DNA from: Dehalococcoidia bacterium CG2_30_46_19
GTDB lineage: Bacteria > Chloroflexota > Dehalococcoidia > GIF9 > AB-539-J10
DNA: 29,141 nucleotides
Assembly: GCA_001872925.1 (NCBI GenBank)
Contig: MNYD01000069.1
Location: forward strand, 1-29,141
Direction of reading: 5' to 3'
In this document: positions 7,413 to 13,589 of the stretch, piece after piece
How positions within the stretch are numbered: position 1 is the stretch's first letter
Layout of the letters: the number at the start of each line of letters is the position of its first letter
Program-made: the position numbers and the translations under genes
The notes under the pieces: model-generated
The model's database searches: none
Told to the model about the DNA's origin: nothing
The model's input: the letters and a program-made list of their open reading frames with translations, nothing else

Positions 7413-8780
7413 GGCATAATGACTTCCTAAGAAATCATCCATATAAACTACCTCGCCATCGACTATGGTCGCCATTACCTTGCCTTTAAACTTACAGCCA
7501 TCGAAAGGAGTATTCTTCCCTTTAGAAGCAAATTTGCTGCTGTCCACAACCCATTCCCGGTCTGGGTCAAATATAGTGATATTAGCCGGAGAGCCTACCT
7601 TCAACATGCCTAATTCGCCGCCTTTGCCAACTATCCTTGCTGGCTCACAGGTTAGCTTGGAAATCAAGGTAACTAAACCTATCTCCCCTTTATGAACCAG
7701 GCCCATAAGAGCGCCAAAAGCGGTCTCAAACCCGCTAATGCCGAAGGCAGCCATTTCCAGGCCACAATCCTTATCCGCCAGAGTATGCGGGGCATGGTCA
7801 GTGGCAATAGCATCAAGCACCCCATTTTTTAATCCTTCTATCAAGCAAGTTATGTCATCCTCAGTGCGCAAAGGCGGGTTTACCTTGGCATTAGTATCAT
7901 ATTGAGATTGCTTCGCTCCGCTCGCAATGACATTGTTGCCTTTGCCCCAGTCCTTGCCCATTATCCTTTCCTCAGTCAATGTTAAATGGTGAGGAGTAAC
8001 CTCAGCAGTTACCAAAATTCCTTCTTCCTTAGCACGACGTATAAGCTCAACAGAGCCACAAGTACTTACATGGGCAATATGAATCCTGGCATTAGCTAGC
8101 TTCGCCAGAGCCAGGTCACGGGCTACTATCATTTCCTCTGCACTCGCTGGAATTCCCCGAAGGCCCAACTTTGTAGACACCCAACCTTCATTTACAACAC
8201 CACCGTTACTCAGCCTTCTATCCTCACAATGGTCAACAATCGGCAAGCCAAGGGCGCAGCTATACTCAAGAGCACGATGCATAACTTGTGAACTAACCAC
8301 TGGAGCACCATCATCACTGAAAGCAACTACTCCAGCCTCAGCCAGTTCAGCCATATCGCAGACTTCCTTTCCACTTCTCCCTTTAGTGACACAACCTATA
8401 GGAAAGACATGAACAATGCCCTCTTCGGCAGCTTTTTGTTTCACCCACTCCACCATAGCTCGATTATCAATAGGTGGATTTGTGTTTGCCATGCAACAGA
8501 CGGCAACAAAGCCACCCGCAGCGGCTGCCTTTGTCCCTGTAGCGATTGTCTCCTTCTCCTCAAATCCCGGCTCACGAAGATGGCAATGAAGGTCTATGAA
8601 GCCAGGACAAACGGCCCACCCCGTGGCATCGATTACCAGAGGTTGCTTCGCTGCGCTCACAATGACAATTGGTATCCCCTTCCCCAATTGTGTGATTTTG
8701 CCTTCATCAATAACCAAATCGGCAACCTGGTTCATACCCCGGCCAGGGTCAATTAAGTTCCCATTCTTAATCAGTATCAT
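7380..8780 (-). CDS. pyrC: Dihydroorotase
   Basis: A class I dihydroorotase of the amidohydrolase superfamily, closing carbamoyl aspartate to dihydroorotate. Metal and substrate residues are in place: H65 and H67 in DLHCHLREPG, D157 in SDDGAP, H184 in DHCED, H237 in IAHVST, and D328 in ATDHAPHT. PPLR (302-305) follows YDTNAKVN as usual. Its 466 residues exceed the usual 425 or so because of two in-frame type A repeats, one near residues 36-49 (IVIVSAAKQPLV) and one near 282-294 (NVIASGAKQSQ), plus a repeat-encoded C-terminus. The start ATG 8780 has AAAGG 9 bases upstream and lies 4 bases after the pyrB stop. Class I enzymes often form complexes with aspartate carbamoyltransferase, which fits the adjacency to pyrB. 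Confidence 0.96.
   Translation of the reverse strand: MILIKNGNLIDPGRGMNQVADLVIDEGKITQLGKGIPIVIVSAAKQPLVIDATGWAVCPGFIDLHCHLREPGFEEKETIATGTKAAAAGGFVAVCCMANTNPPIDNRAMVEWVKQKAAEEGIVHVFPIGCVTKGRSGKEVCDMAELAEAGVVAFSDDGAPVVSSQVMHRALEYSCALGLPIVDHCEDRRLSNGGVVNEGWVSTKLGLRGIPASAEEMIVARDLALAKLANARIHIAHVSTCGSVELIRRAKEEGILVTAEVTPHHLTLTEERIMGKDWGKGNNVIASGAKQSQYDTNAKVNPPLRTEDDITCLIEGLKNGVLDAIATDHAPHTLADKDCGLEMAAFGISGFETAFGALMGLVHKGEIGLVTLISKLTCEPARIVGKGGELGMLKVGSPANITIFDPDREWVVDSSKFASKGKNTPFDGCKFKGKVMATIVDGEVVYMDDFLGSHYAQISSPLTGED
7904..7932. repeat. Type A repeat inside pyrC (copy 1)
   Basis: GAGATTGCTTCG-CTCCGCTCG-CAATGACA, encoding VIASGAKQS on the coding strand. It sits just before the conserved YDTNAKVNPPLR block, a position where other dihydroorotases have only a short loop. 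Confidence 0.9.
8641..8672. repeat. Type A repeat inside pyrC (copy 2)
   Basis: GGTTGCTTCG-CTGCGCTCA-CAATGACA, encoding IVIVSAAKQPL, in the same reading frame as the other pyrC copy. It lies between the N-terminal strand and the conserved VIDATG segment. It is slightly diverged (GAG to GTG, GGA to GCA), which suggests an older insertion. Confidence 0.85.
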
Positions 8781-8784
8781 CTCG

Positions 8785-10179
8785 TTACCTTTGCTGCGCT
8801 TTCGCTGAAGGACGAAAGCCTCTCTCCTGTGCTTTCTCTTCGGAATCGAAAAAAACGCTGTTAGAGACTTTGATTTGCCCGGCCCGAATATCTTGACACG
8901 CGTAATATATCCTGGATTTTAAATTGCCGACGTAGTTGGGCTGCTTTTCATAGTCGCAATACACACATCTGAGGGTTAAAGGCTTGTTACCACAAACAAC
9001 GAATTCAGGAGCTATATAGCGAGCTTCATGAACAGATACGCAGGCGGGATTTTCACACCTACTACCTAAATCGCTGCGGTAGATTTCAGGCTGAGTGACT
9101 ACCTCAGGTAATGTTCTTTCTGCAGGAGCCTCCGCTTGCTGCATGCCAAGCAACAAAGCTATCAACGCCATCCTCACTGCTACCCCATGGGCTGCTTGTT
9201 CGAAATACATACTTCTCGGGTCAGCATCAATTTCGCATGCTATCTCGTCAAGTCGAGGTAGCGGATGTAAAACAAGTGCCCGCTTGAGCTCTTTCCTTTT
9301 AAGAACACCCTTATCCACAACAGGGTAAGCTTTTCTGGTATCTCCCTGGGCATCAGAAAATCTCTCCTGTTGAAGCCTTGTCATGTAGAGAGCATCCACC
9401 CCTTTCAAGTCAACTTCAGCACGGAGGTCAGGTATCAACGCCAGGTCATGGGAGGTCCCTGGTGTAACATAAATGGCATCCAGGGTAGCACTCGCTTTGC
9501 CACTACCTCCCAAGGCTAAAGCCACCGAGGATAAATTACGACCTGTAGGTCTTCTAAGCACCCCGTTATATTCCGTGGTCAGCTTTCTAAGGACATACTC
9601 CGGTGGACCAAGACCGGGGCTAGAGTAAAACACGATAGTTGCTCCAAATCTAGCTAACATATATGCCAGGGAATGTGTTGTTCTTCCATATTTCAAATCC
9701 CCGCAAAGCGCAATAGTCAATCCTTTAATCTTCCCCCTTGCTTTCTTAATGGTATAGATGTCGCATAAGGTCTGCGTGGGGTGCTCATGACTGCCATCCC
9801 CAGCATTTATTACGGGAACACCAGCATATTCAGCAGCCACTCTGGCAGCCCCTTCCCAGGGATGCCTGATAACAATTATATCGGCATATTTCCCAACCAC
9901 TCTGGCCATGTCAGCGATGCTCTCGCCTTTAGACAACGAAGTTGTCTTAGTATCCACAGCACCGATGACACTGCCACCGAGCCTTTGCATGGCAGCTTCA
10001 AAAGATAATCGAGTTCTCGTGCTGGGTTCGAAAAATAGACTTGCCAGAATTTTACCCTGGCATAAATCTAACTTGCTCCCTTTACTATCCCGCATCTTAT
10101 TCGCCAAAGAAAGGATACCTTCTACCTCACCGTTAGATACATCATTTATGCTTACCAAACTTCTGCCTGCTAGACTCAT
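8785..10179 (-). CDS. pyrB: Aspartate carbamoyltransferase catalytic chain with PyrI-like zinc domain and Ada-like tail
   Basis: PyrB joins carbamoyl phosphate and aspartate. The catalytic part (1-345) has the phosphate loop STRTR (53-57), HPTQT (133-137) and LHPLPRLDEIA (304-314). It holds about 40 extra residues (206-245) in the aspartate-binding half. Beyond the usual end, near residue 345, is a 115-residue extension. Residues 375-408 show CX4C...CX2C (C375, C380, C405, C408; CENPAC and LRCVYCDYE) with the spacing and flanks of the PyrI regulatory-chain zinc domain. Residues 421-457 (RIYYAC, VFFDSEEKAQERGFRP) resemble an Ada-type metal-binding module that lacks its final cysteines. The PyrI nucleotide-binding domain is absent. 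Fused PyrB-PyrI chains are known, for example in Thermotoga; this reduced arrangement is not one I recognise. Start ATG 10179, with GGGGGTG upstream. Confidence 0.95.
   Translation of the reverse strand: MSLAGRSLVSINDVSNGEVEGILSLANKMRDSKGSKLDLCQGKILASLFFEPSTRTRLSFEAAMQRLGGSVIGAVDTKTTSLSKGESIADMARVVGKYADIIVIRHPWEGAARVAAEYAGVPVINAGDGSHEHPTQTLCDIYTIKKARGKIKGLTIALCGDLKYGRTTHSLAYMLARFGATIVFYSSPGLGPPEYVLRKLTTEYNGVLRRPTGRNLSSVALALGGSGKASATLDAIYVTPGTSHDLALIPDLRAEVDLKGVDALYMTRLQQERFSDAQGDTRKAYPVVDKGVLKRKELKRALVLHPLPRLDEIACEIDADPRSMYFEQAAHGVAVRMALIALLLGMQQAEAPAERTLPEVVTQPEIYRSDLGSRCENPACVSVHEARYIAPEFVVCGNKPLTLRCVYCDYEKQPNYVGNLKSRIYYACQDIRAGQIKVSNSVFFDSEEKAQERGFRPSAKAQQR
9445..9564. repeat. Probable in-frame insertion in pyrB (unclassified)
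   Basis: Codes for PyrB residues 206-245 (begins GVLRRPTGRNLSS, continues ALALGGSGKAS), between RKLTTEYN and DLRAEVDLKGVDALYM, where ordinary PyrB has only a short connection. The tract is rich in short G/C clusters and is not type A or B. No second copy was found in this window, so calling it a mobile repeat is an inference from length and from the behaviour of neighbouring genes. Confidence 0.45.
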
Positions 10180-10244
10180 CTAATTCACCCCCTACCTATT
10201 TACCTTTTACTTTCCAGGCCAATTTCATTTTTTATCAATGCTAC

Positions 10245-10784
10245 TCACTTCTCAGTTGAATTTGTTATAGCTACCCCATCCTCACCATCTACCTCTTTAA
10301 CATACACCTCGACTTTCTCCGCCCGCGAGGTTGGTATATTCTTGCCTACATAGTCAGCTCGGACAGGAAGCTCACGGTGACCGCGGTCAATAAGAACAGC
10401 CAGTTGTATAGAGCTAGGGCGGCCTAAATCGATAAGCGCATCCATAGCTGCCCGAATGCTTCTTCCGGTATAAAGGACATCGTCTACCAAGACCACTTGT
10501 TTATCAGTTACATCAACGGGAATATTGGTGTGCTTAGCCGGTTTTGACTCCAGGAAAGAAACGTCGTCTCGATAAGAGTTAATATCCAGAACACCAACAG
10601 GAACCCGGACACCTTCAAAACCCTGGATTATATCGGCTAATCGGTGTGCCAACGGCACTCCCCGAGTCCACATGCCCACGATAAGAAGATTTTCAGCACC
10701 CTTATTCTTCTCTACAATCTCATGAGCAACGCGCACCAAAGCCCGCCCTATATCCTCCGAGGTCATGAGGAGCTTTCGCGGCAT
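10245..10784 (-). CDS. pyrR: Bifunctional pyr operon attenuator / uracil phosphoribosyltransferase PyrR
   Basis: PyrR (179 residues) binds the pyr leader RNA when UMP is high and so promotes termination; it also has weak uracil phosphoribosyltransferase activity. The PRPP-binding motif VVLVDDVLYTGRS is at 97-109, and TRGVPLAHRLA (40-50) and LIDRGHRELPVRADYVGKN (131-149) are typical. I placed the start at ATG 10784 rather than the upstream TTG at 10814. The upstream start lies inside the terminator hairpin, while AGGAGG (10793-10798) is 8 bases before the ATG and the product then begins MPRKLLMTSEDIGRAL as usual. It is the first gene of the operon, 65 bases before pyrB, directly behind the leader it should recognise. 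Confidence 0.96.
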   Translation of the reverse strand: MPRKLLMTSEDIGRALVRVAHEIVEKNKGAENLLIVGMWTRGVPLAHRLADIIQGFEGVRVPVGVLDINSYRDDVSFLESKPAKHTNIPVDVTDKQVVLVDDVLYTGRSIRAAMDALIDLGRPSSIQLAVLIDRGHRELPVRADYVGKNIPTSRAEKVEVYVKEVDGEDGVAITNSTEK

Positions 10785-10821
10785 TAAAAAAGCCTCCTGC
10801 CACAGAACTGGCAAGAGGCTT
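10785..10821 (-). terminator. Intrinsic terminator of the pyr attenuator, overlapping the pyrR ribosome binding site
   Basis: In the RNA the arms AAGCCUCUUGCCA (10821-10809) and UGGCAGGAGGCUU (10802-10790) pair over 13 positions, one of them G-U, with a 6-base loop, followed by a run of six U at 10791-10786. The U run ends one base before the pyrR ATG. The 3' arm contains AGGAGG, the pyrR Shine-Dalgarno, so folding would both terminate transcription and hide the ribosome site. Confidence 0.93.
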
Positions 10822-10856
10822 CATTAGATTTTGCTAACCTTTGCGTTATCAAAACT

Positions 10857-10882
10857 CCCCTTACCAGCCTCTCCGGACTGAT
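10857..10882 (-). promoter_or_regulatory. PyrR-binding hairpin (anti-antiterminator) and antiterminator strand
   Basis: The leader RNA reads AUCAGUCCGGAGAGGCUGGU (10882-10863), matching the PyrR-binding consensus UCCAGAGAGGCU with one change and flanked by AUCAG/CUGGU arms that can pair. The 3' part CUGGUAAGGGG (10867-10857) can instead pair over 11 bases, two of them G-U, with CCUCUUGCCAG (10818-10808), the 5' arm of the terminator, giving the competing antiterminator. PyrR with UMP would stabilise the first hairpin and release the terminator. Confidence 0.92.
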
Positions 10883-10897
10883 TTAAAGGTCTATATG

Positions 10898-10926
10898 ATT
10901 TTACCAAATTTATACTAATGATGCAA
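10898..10926 (-). promoter_or_regulatory. Predicted pyr operon promoter
   Basis: On the minus strand TTGCAT (10926-10921), a 17-base spacer, then TAAAAT (10903-10898). The -10 matches the sigma-70 consensus at five of six positions, the -35 only in TTG. The implied leader of about 105 bases contains the whole PyrR attenuator. Part of the 188-base divergent region between pyrR and argJ. Confidence 0.5.
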
Positions 10927-10951
10927 TAAATTACCCCCCCAAAAAAATAAA

Positions 10952-10981
10952 TTGTATTTTCGCTAAATCAGATGTTAATAT
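10952..10981 (+). promoter_or_regulatory. Predicted argJ operon promoter
   Basis: TTGTAT (10952-10957), an 18-base spacer and TAATAT (10976-10981), about 20 bases before the argJ start. The leader would be very short and the ribosome site weak. It would be divergent from the pyr promoter, with the C-run and A-run at 10934-10947 between them. No ARG-box-like palindrome was recognised. Confidence 0.35.
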
Positions 10982-11002
10982 CGTCAGATAAGAAATATAC
11001 CA

Positions 11003-12205
11003 ATGGATTTCCCCTTAATTCCTTCGGGCACAGTTACTTCGGTGCCAGGATTTCTCGCTGGTGCAATCCATGCTGGAATAAAGGAAAAAGACGAACCTGA
11101 CCTCGCCATCCTTTATTCCAAGATGCCCTGTGTTGCTGCTGGCGTTTTCACCACCAACCTGATTAAATCAGCCCCGGTCACCCTATCCCAAAGACACCTA
11201 ACACAAAGAACGGCAAGGGCAATCGTGGTAAATTCAGGCTGTGCCAACGCTTGCCTTGGAGAACAAGGGGCAAAGGATGCTGCAGAAATGGCAAGACTAA
11301 CTGCAGAAAAGTTAGGCATACCTTCCGAGGAAATACTTGTAGCCAGCACGGGCGTGATTGGAAAGCCACTGCCTATGAGCCAGCTCAGAAACGGGTTCCC
11401 GAAAGTAAAGCTCCGTCAAGATGGCGGTCATGAACTAGCCAGAGCAATGATGACCACAGATACTATGCCCAAGGAAATAGCACTTAAAGTTGAGACAAAA
11501 GAAGGTAAGTTTACCCTCGCCGGGGTAGCTAAAGGCGCAGGCATGATACATCCTGAATTAGCCACCTTGCTTTGCTTCATAACCACCGATGCTGCGATAG
11601 ATGCTGATTTCTTGCAACAATCATTAAAGAAAGCGGTTGATGTTTCCTTTAACATGCTCAGCATTGACGGCGAAACCAGTCCTAGCGACTGTGTATTTTT
11701 GTTAGCTAATGGCTTGGCAAGAAATACTGGAATTAGCTTCAATAACGGCGAGGCTTTTCAAAACGCTCTAGGTGAAGTTTGCACTTATTTAGCTAAATCA
11801 ATAGCTCAAGATGGTGAAGGAGCAACCAGGCTCATTGAAGTTACTGTGGAAGGAGCGGTAAATCAAACCGATGCACGCCAGGCAGCCCGGACCATTGTTG
11901 GCGCTCCCCTGGTGAAAACAGCGATACACGGCAGTGACCCTAATTGGGGACGCATTGCTGCTGCCGTGGGGCGAAGCGGAGCAAAGGTGACGGAAGGCAA
12001 ACTGGACATCTATCTGAACGATATATGTGTTATGAAGCAAGGTCGCCCAATACCATTTGACCAAGATGAGTTGCGTGCATCTTTGGCAACAGCTAACAAA
12101 GTGCCTATCAAGGTGTATCTTAACCTAGGCGACGGCAGAGCCACTGCTTGGGGCTGTGACCTATCTGAAGAATATGTTAGGATAAATAGCGAGTATACTA
12201 CTTGA
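11003..12205 (+). CDS. argJ: Bifunctional ornithine acetyltransferase / N-acetylglutamate synthase
   Basis: ArgJ moves the acetyl group from N-acetylornithine to glutamate, closing the acetyl cycle of arginine synthesis; bifunctional forms also use acetyl-CoA. The 400-residue protein has VVNSGCANACLGEQG (75-89), STGVIG (115-120), and KGAGMIHPELATLLCF (177-192), where self-cleavage takes place before the nucleophile Thr188. SIDGETSPSDC and GSDPNWGRI follow, and the typical end ATAWGCDLSEEYVRINSEYT is intact. Start ATG 11003 has only a weak AAGAAA upstream. A second copy of the last 66 bases of this gene occurs 591 bases downstream, after a small inserted gene; without that insertion, argB would follow directly. 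Confidence 0.97.
   Translation: MDFPLIPSGTVTSVPGFLAGAIHAGIKEKDEPDLAILYSKMPCVAAGVFTTNLIKSAPVTLSQRHLTQRTARAIVVNSGCANACLGEQGAKDAAEMARLTAEKLGIPSEEILVASTGVIGKPLPMSQLRNGFPKVKLRQDGGHELARAMMTTDTMPKEIALKVETKEGKFTLAGVAKGAGMIHPELATLLCFITTDAAIDADFLQQSLKKAVDVSFNMLSIDGETSPSDCVFLLANGLARNTGISFNNGEAFQNALGEVCTYLAKSIAQDGEGATRLIEVTVEGAVNQTDARQAARTIVGAPLVKTAIHGSDPNWGRIAAAVGRSGAKVTEGKLDIYLNDICVMKQGRPIPFDQDELRASLATANKVPIKVYLNLGDGRATAWGCDLSEEYVRINSEYTT
12140..12205 (+). repeat. argJ 3'-end direct repeat, copy 1 (within argJ)
   Basis: The last 66 bases of argJ, including the TGA stop. It matches 12731-12796 at 62 of 66 positions; the first 53 bases are identical. The four differences (GAG/GAA, ACT/ACA, ACT/ACG, TGA/TAA) are all synonymous. 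Confidence 0.97.
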
Positions 12206-12224
12206 GGACAGTAATGAAACTGCC

Positions 12225-12254
12225 TTCAACAAACTAAGCTTATTGTTGTATAAT
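12225..12254 (+). promoter_or_regulatory. Possible promoter of the DUF5618-like cassette
   Basis: A perfect TATAAT at 12249-12254 with TTCAAC at 12225-12230, spacing 18. An overlapping small inverted repeat CAACAA...TTGTTG spans 12228-12249. The ATG at 12267 follows 12 bases after the -10, so the message would be leaderless or nearly so if this promoter is used. It suggests that the inserted gene can be transcribed independently of argJ. Confidence 0.35.
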
Positions 12255-12266
12255 TAAGAAAGGAAA

Positions 12267-12641
12267 ATGAAGGAAGCATCAAGGTATCTTAAAAATGCAA
12301 GGGAGATATTATTATCTGCTCCCAAAGAGGATAGTACCTATACCGATATTAAGCCTGTCCAAGAGGCATGTGGCACTGCATATCTTGCCGTACTTAAAGC
12401 TGTAGATGAATATTTGTTAGCTAAAGGCGTGGATAAAAAAGAATTGCCCAAATCTGTAGATGGGTATAGGGAGTTGCTGAGAAAGTATGCCCTTATACAC
12501 AACGGGAAGCTAGTAAGAGAATTTGAGAAAGTTTATGATATTCTGCATATTGCGGGTTATTATAGAGGGCTTTTATGGGATGTGAATGTAGTTAAAGAGG
12601 CTTTTAAGGCCGCGGAGTCTTTTATTACTAAGCTGGAATAA
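12267..12641 (+). CDS. DUF5618-like small helical protein
   Basis: A 124-residue, probably all-helical protein resembling the DUF5618 family: EASRYLKNAREIL near the N-terminus, ACGTAYLAVLKAVDEYL in the middle and the family-like DILHIAGYYRGLL near the C-terminus. The fold recalls HEPN-type helical bundles, but the HEPN RNase motif RX4-6H is not evident, so no nuclease role is claimed. The function of the family is unknown to me. The gene is AT-rich compared with argJ and argB and is bracketed by two copies of the argJ 3' end, which marks it as an insertion in the arginine operon. AAGAAAGG lies just before the ATG. No partner gene (for example a nucleotidyltransferase, as in HEPN-MNT pairs) lies beside it. 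Confidence 0.72.
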   Translation: MKEASRYLKNAREILLSAPKEDSTYTDIKPVQEACGTAYLAVLKAVDEYLLAKGVDKKELPKSVDGYRELLRKYALIHNGKLVREFEKVYDILHIAGYYRGLLWDVNVVKEAFKAAESFITKLE

Positions 12642-12730
12642 AACTTTAATCCCTTATTCTTAAAGTGGAAATAACCCACGCAAAGCTGCAACATATTCAT
12701 CAAACTAGACCTAGATTTAGAGATAATAAA

Positions 12731-12796
12731 GCCACTGCTTGGGGCTGTGACCTATCTGAAGAATATGTTAGGATAAATAGCGAATATACAACGTAA
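12731..12796 (+). repeat. argJ 3'-end direct repeat, copy 2 (gene relic)
   Basis: A relic that encodes the last 21 residues of ArgJ (ATAWGCDL...SEYTT) plus a TAA stop, 19 bases before argB. The bases just upstream in the same frame still read DNK, near the DGR of the intact gene, and then similarity stops. It is probably the native argJ terminus displaced by the cassette, or part of a second argJ allele. Confidence 0.93.
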
Positions 12797-12815
12797 CACC
12801 AGGTTACCTCGACGT

Positions 12816-13589
12816 ATGAAACCACTGGTAGTTAAAATAGGCGGTAGCACTTTAGGCAACCGGGATACCGTCCTGAAGGACTTAGCAGCACTCCAAAAGC
12901 AAGGGATGCCCTTAGTGGTGGTTCACGGTGGTGCTCAAGAGGTTTCCCATTGGCTTGCCAGGCTTGGCATTCCCACGAGCTTCATAAATGGGCTGAGAGT
13001 TACCGATGCTGAGACCTTAAAGGTAGTTGCCGCAATACTTGGCGGCCTGGTTAATAAAGAGCTGGTGGTCGGCATTCAAGCCTTAAACGGAAAAGCAATA
13101 GGCATAAGCGGAAGTGATGGCAATTTGCTCCGGGCAAAGCTCAAAAACTCCGAGCTGGGCTACACTGGTGAAATTATAGCCACTGACCCTACCCCATTGA
13201 ACATACTGCTACAATCAGGATATATGCCCGTGGTAGCACCAATAAGCTTTGGGGAAGTCAACGGGAAGTTAACATTGCTCAATGTCAACGGCGATACCGC
13301 TGCTGGAGAAATAGCTGCCGCATTAGCGGCACAGAAACTCATCTTCCTTACCGATGTTGATGGCGTCTACGACAGCTCCGGAAAGATAATTCCCAGACTT
13401 AATATTGATGAGGCAAACAAAATGCTCGCCCGTAGCACAGCCTCCGGGGGGATGTCTCCCAAGATAGAAGCGAGCCTGAAGGCTCTTTCATCAACACCCC
13501 TGGTGCGCATCATCAATGGCAAAATACCCCGCGCTTTACTCAACGAGATGGAGAACGGGATTGGAGGAACAAGCATTGTCCCAAAGTAA
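12816..13589 (+). CDS. argB: Acetylglutamate kinase
   Basis: ArgB phosphorylates N-acetylglutamate, the second step of arginine synthesis and often the feedback-controlled one. The amino acid kinase fold shows VVKIGGSTLGN (5-15, with Lys7), VVVHGGAQEV (34-43), GISGSDGNL (97-105), LLNVNGDTAAGEIAAAL (152-168) and LTDVDGVYDSSGKII (177-191). Its 257 residues are at the short end for the family; the N-terminal helix that many arginine-inhibited hexameric ArgB proteins carry before the first strand is missing, which suggests weaker or no arginine feedback (inference). The ribosome site is weak. The end overlaps argD by 14 bases. Confidence 0.97.
   Translation: MKPLVVKIGGSTLGNRDTVLKDLAALQKQGMPLVVVHGGAQEVSHWLARLGIPTSFINGLRVTDAETLKVVAAILGGLVNKELVVGIQALNGKAIGISGSDGNLLRAKLKNSELGYTGEIIATDPTPLNILLQSGYMPVVAPISFGEVNGKLTLLNVNGDTAAGEIAAALAAQKLIFLTDVDGVYDSSGKIIPRLNIDEANKMLARSTASGGMSPKIEASLKALSSTPLVRIINGKIPRALLNEMENGIGGTSIVPK
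13563..13567 (+). promoter_or_regulatory. Ribosome binding site that sets the argD start
   Basis: GGAGG at 13563-13567, inside the argB coding end, is 8 bases before TTG 13576. This picks the TTG over an ATG at 13516 in the same frame, which would overlap argB by 74 bases and add 20 residues with no counterpart in ArgD. Confidence 0.7.

Noticed and set aside
10785..10814. TTG 10814 as the start of pyrR
   Set aside because: It lies within the terminator hairpin; the ATG at 10784 has a perfect ribosome site and gives the normal N-terminus.
12267..12641. HEPN ribonuclease toxin with a nucleotidyltransferase antitoxin
   Set aside because: No RX4-6H motif is evident and no partner gene is present; only the helical DUF5618-like character is supported.
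13516..13575. ATG 13516 as the start of argD
   Set aside because: It would overlap argB by 74 bases, adds residues unlike ArgD, and the well-spaced GGAGG favours TTG 13576.
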